A model generated the notes under the pieces. It worked only from the letters and a program-made list of their open reading frames with translations, was not told where the DNA came from and searched no databases. From the NCBI GenBank assembly GCA_015499995.1, contig JADNRV010000026.1, positions 372,001 through 436,000 of the forward strand: a stretch of DNA of 64,000 nt. Direction: 5' to 3'. Numbering within the stretch: position 1 is the stretch's first letter; every line of letters starts with the position of its first letter. This DNA comes from Flammula alnicola. Lineage: Eukaryota > Basidiomycota > Agaricomycetes > Agaricales > Strophariaceae. This document shows positions 63,916-64,000 of the stretch, one piece after another. The translations under genes and the position numbers were made by a program.

Positions 63916-64000
63916 GTGTCCTGTATCCATTTCTGGTGGTCGAATACTCACCATATCCCAGCCCTCCGTGTTATGTGTCGAACGTGATTGCTGAGTTGTG

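Overview
The window is nuclear DNA from a mushroom-forming basidiomycete (Agaricomycetes; inference). The protein families are fungal, almost every gene is cut by several GT-AG introns of about 45-60 bases, and GH71 alpha-1,3-glucanase, arrestin-like, F-box and Tnp2-type transposase genes of basidiomycete style occur together. About 25 protein genes were traced by joining exons by eye. I recognised no rRNA, tRNA or CRISPR.

Layout. 0-16.7 kb: an MFS anion:cation symporter, V-ATPase subunit d, a secreted alpha-1,3-glucanase, a Sec14 lipid-transfer protein, an F-box protein, a nucleotidyltransferase-like protein, a ZCCHC10-like zinc-knuckle protein, V-ATPase proteolipid c and a ZIP9-like zinc transporter. 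17-26 kb: NOP12, branched-chain ketoacid dehydrogenase E1 alpha, a single-pass membrane protein, a small basic protein and ribosomal protein S20 (uS10). 26-42.6 kb: the giant nuclear-pore coiled-coil protein MLP1/TPR, an arrestin-like protein, a small protein with two microexons, the queuosine salvage enzyme QNG1, a DCAF5-like WD40 protein and one weak hypothetical gene. 42.6-47.3 kb has no convincing gene. 47.3-50.2 kb: the carbon catabolite repressor CreA/CRE1. 50.2-54.1 kb: non-coding, with an LTR-like stretch and a direct repeat. 54-58 kb: SNF5 and a family-X DNA-polymerase-like protein. 58.6-64 kb: repeat-rich, with a nearly complete Tnp2-type transposon gene, a broken short-chain dehydrogenase and a degenerate repeat in three copies.

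The genes are mostly unrelated housekeeping loci and form no biosynthetic or defence cluster. Several neighbours are divergent and share short promoters, and some of these carry a CACGTG box. The two V-ATPase V0 genes are 10 kb apart with no sign of linkage.

The most notable observation is a set of frame breaks in otherwise well-conserved genes: one each in vma6, the GH71 gene and the transposase, and about nine in creA. Most are consistent with one lost base, and those that can be placed closely tend to lie at C or G runs. Sequencing error or real decay could explain them. Other items of note are 8-, 9-, 11- and 15-base microexons, a polymerase-X homologue that seems to lack two of its three catalytic aspartates, a GC-AG intron, and an 11-bp-phased repeat array upstream of the transposase. 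I found no clear new multi-gene system.
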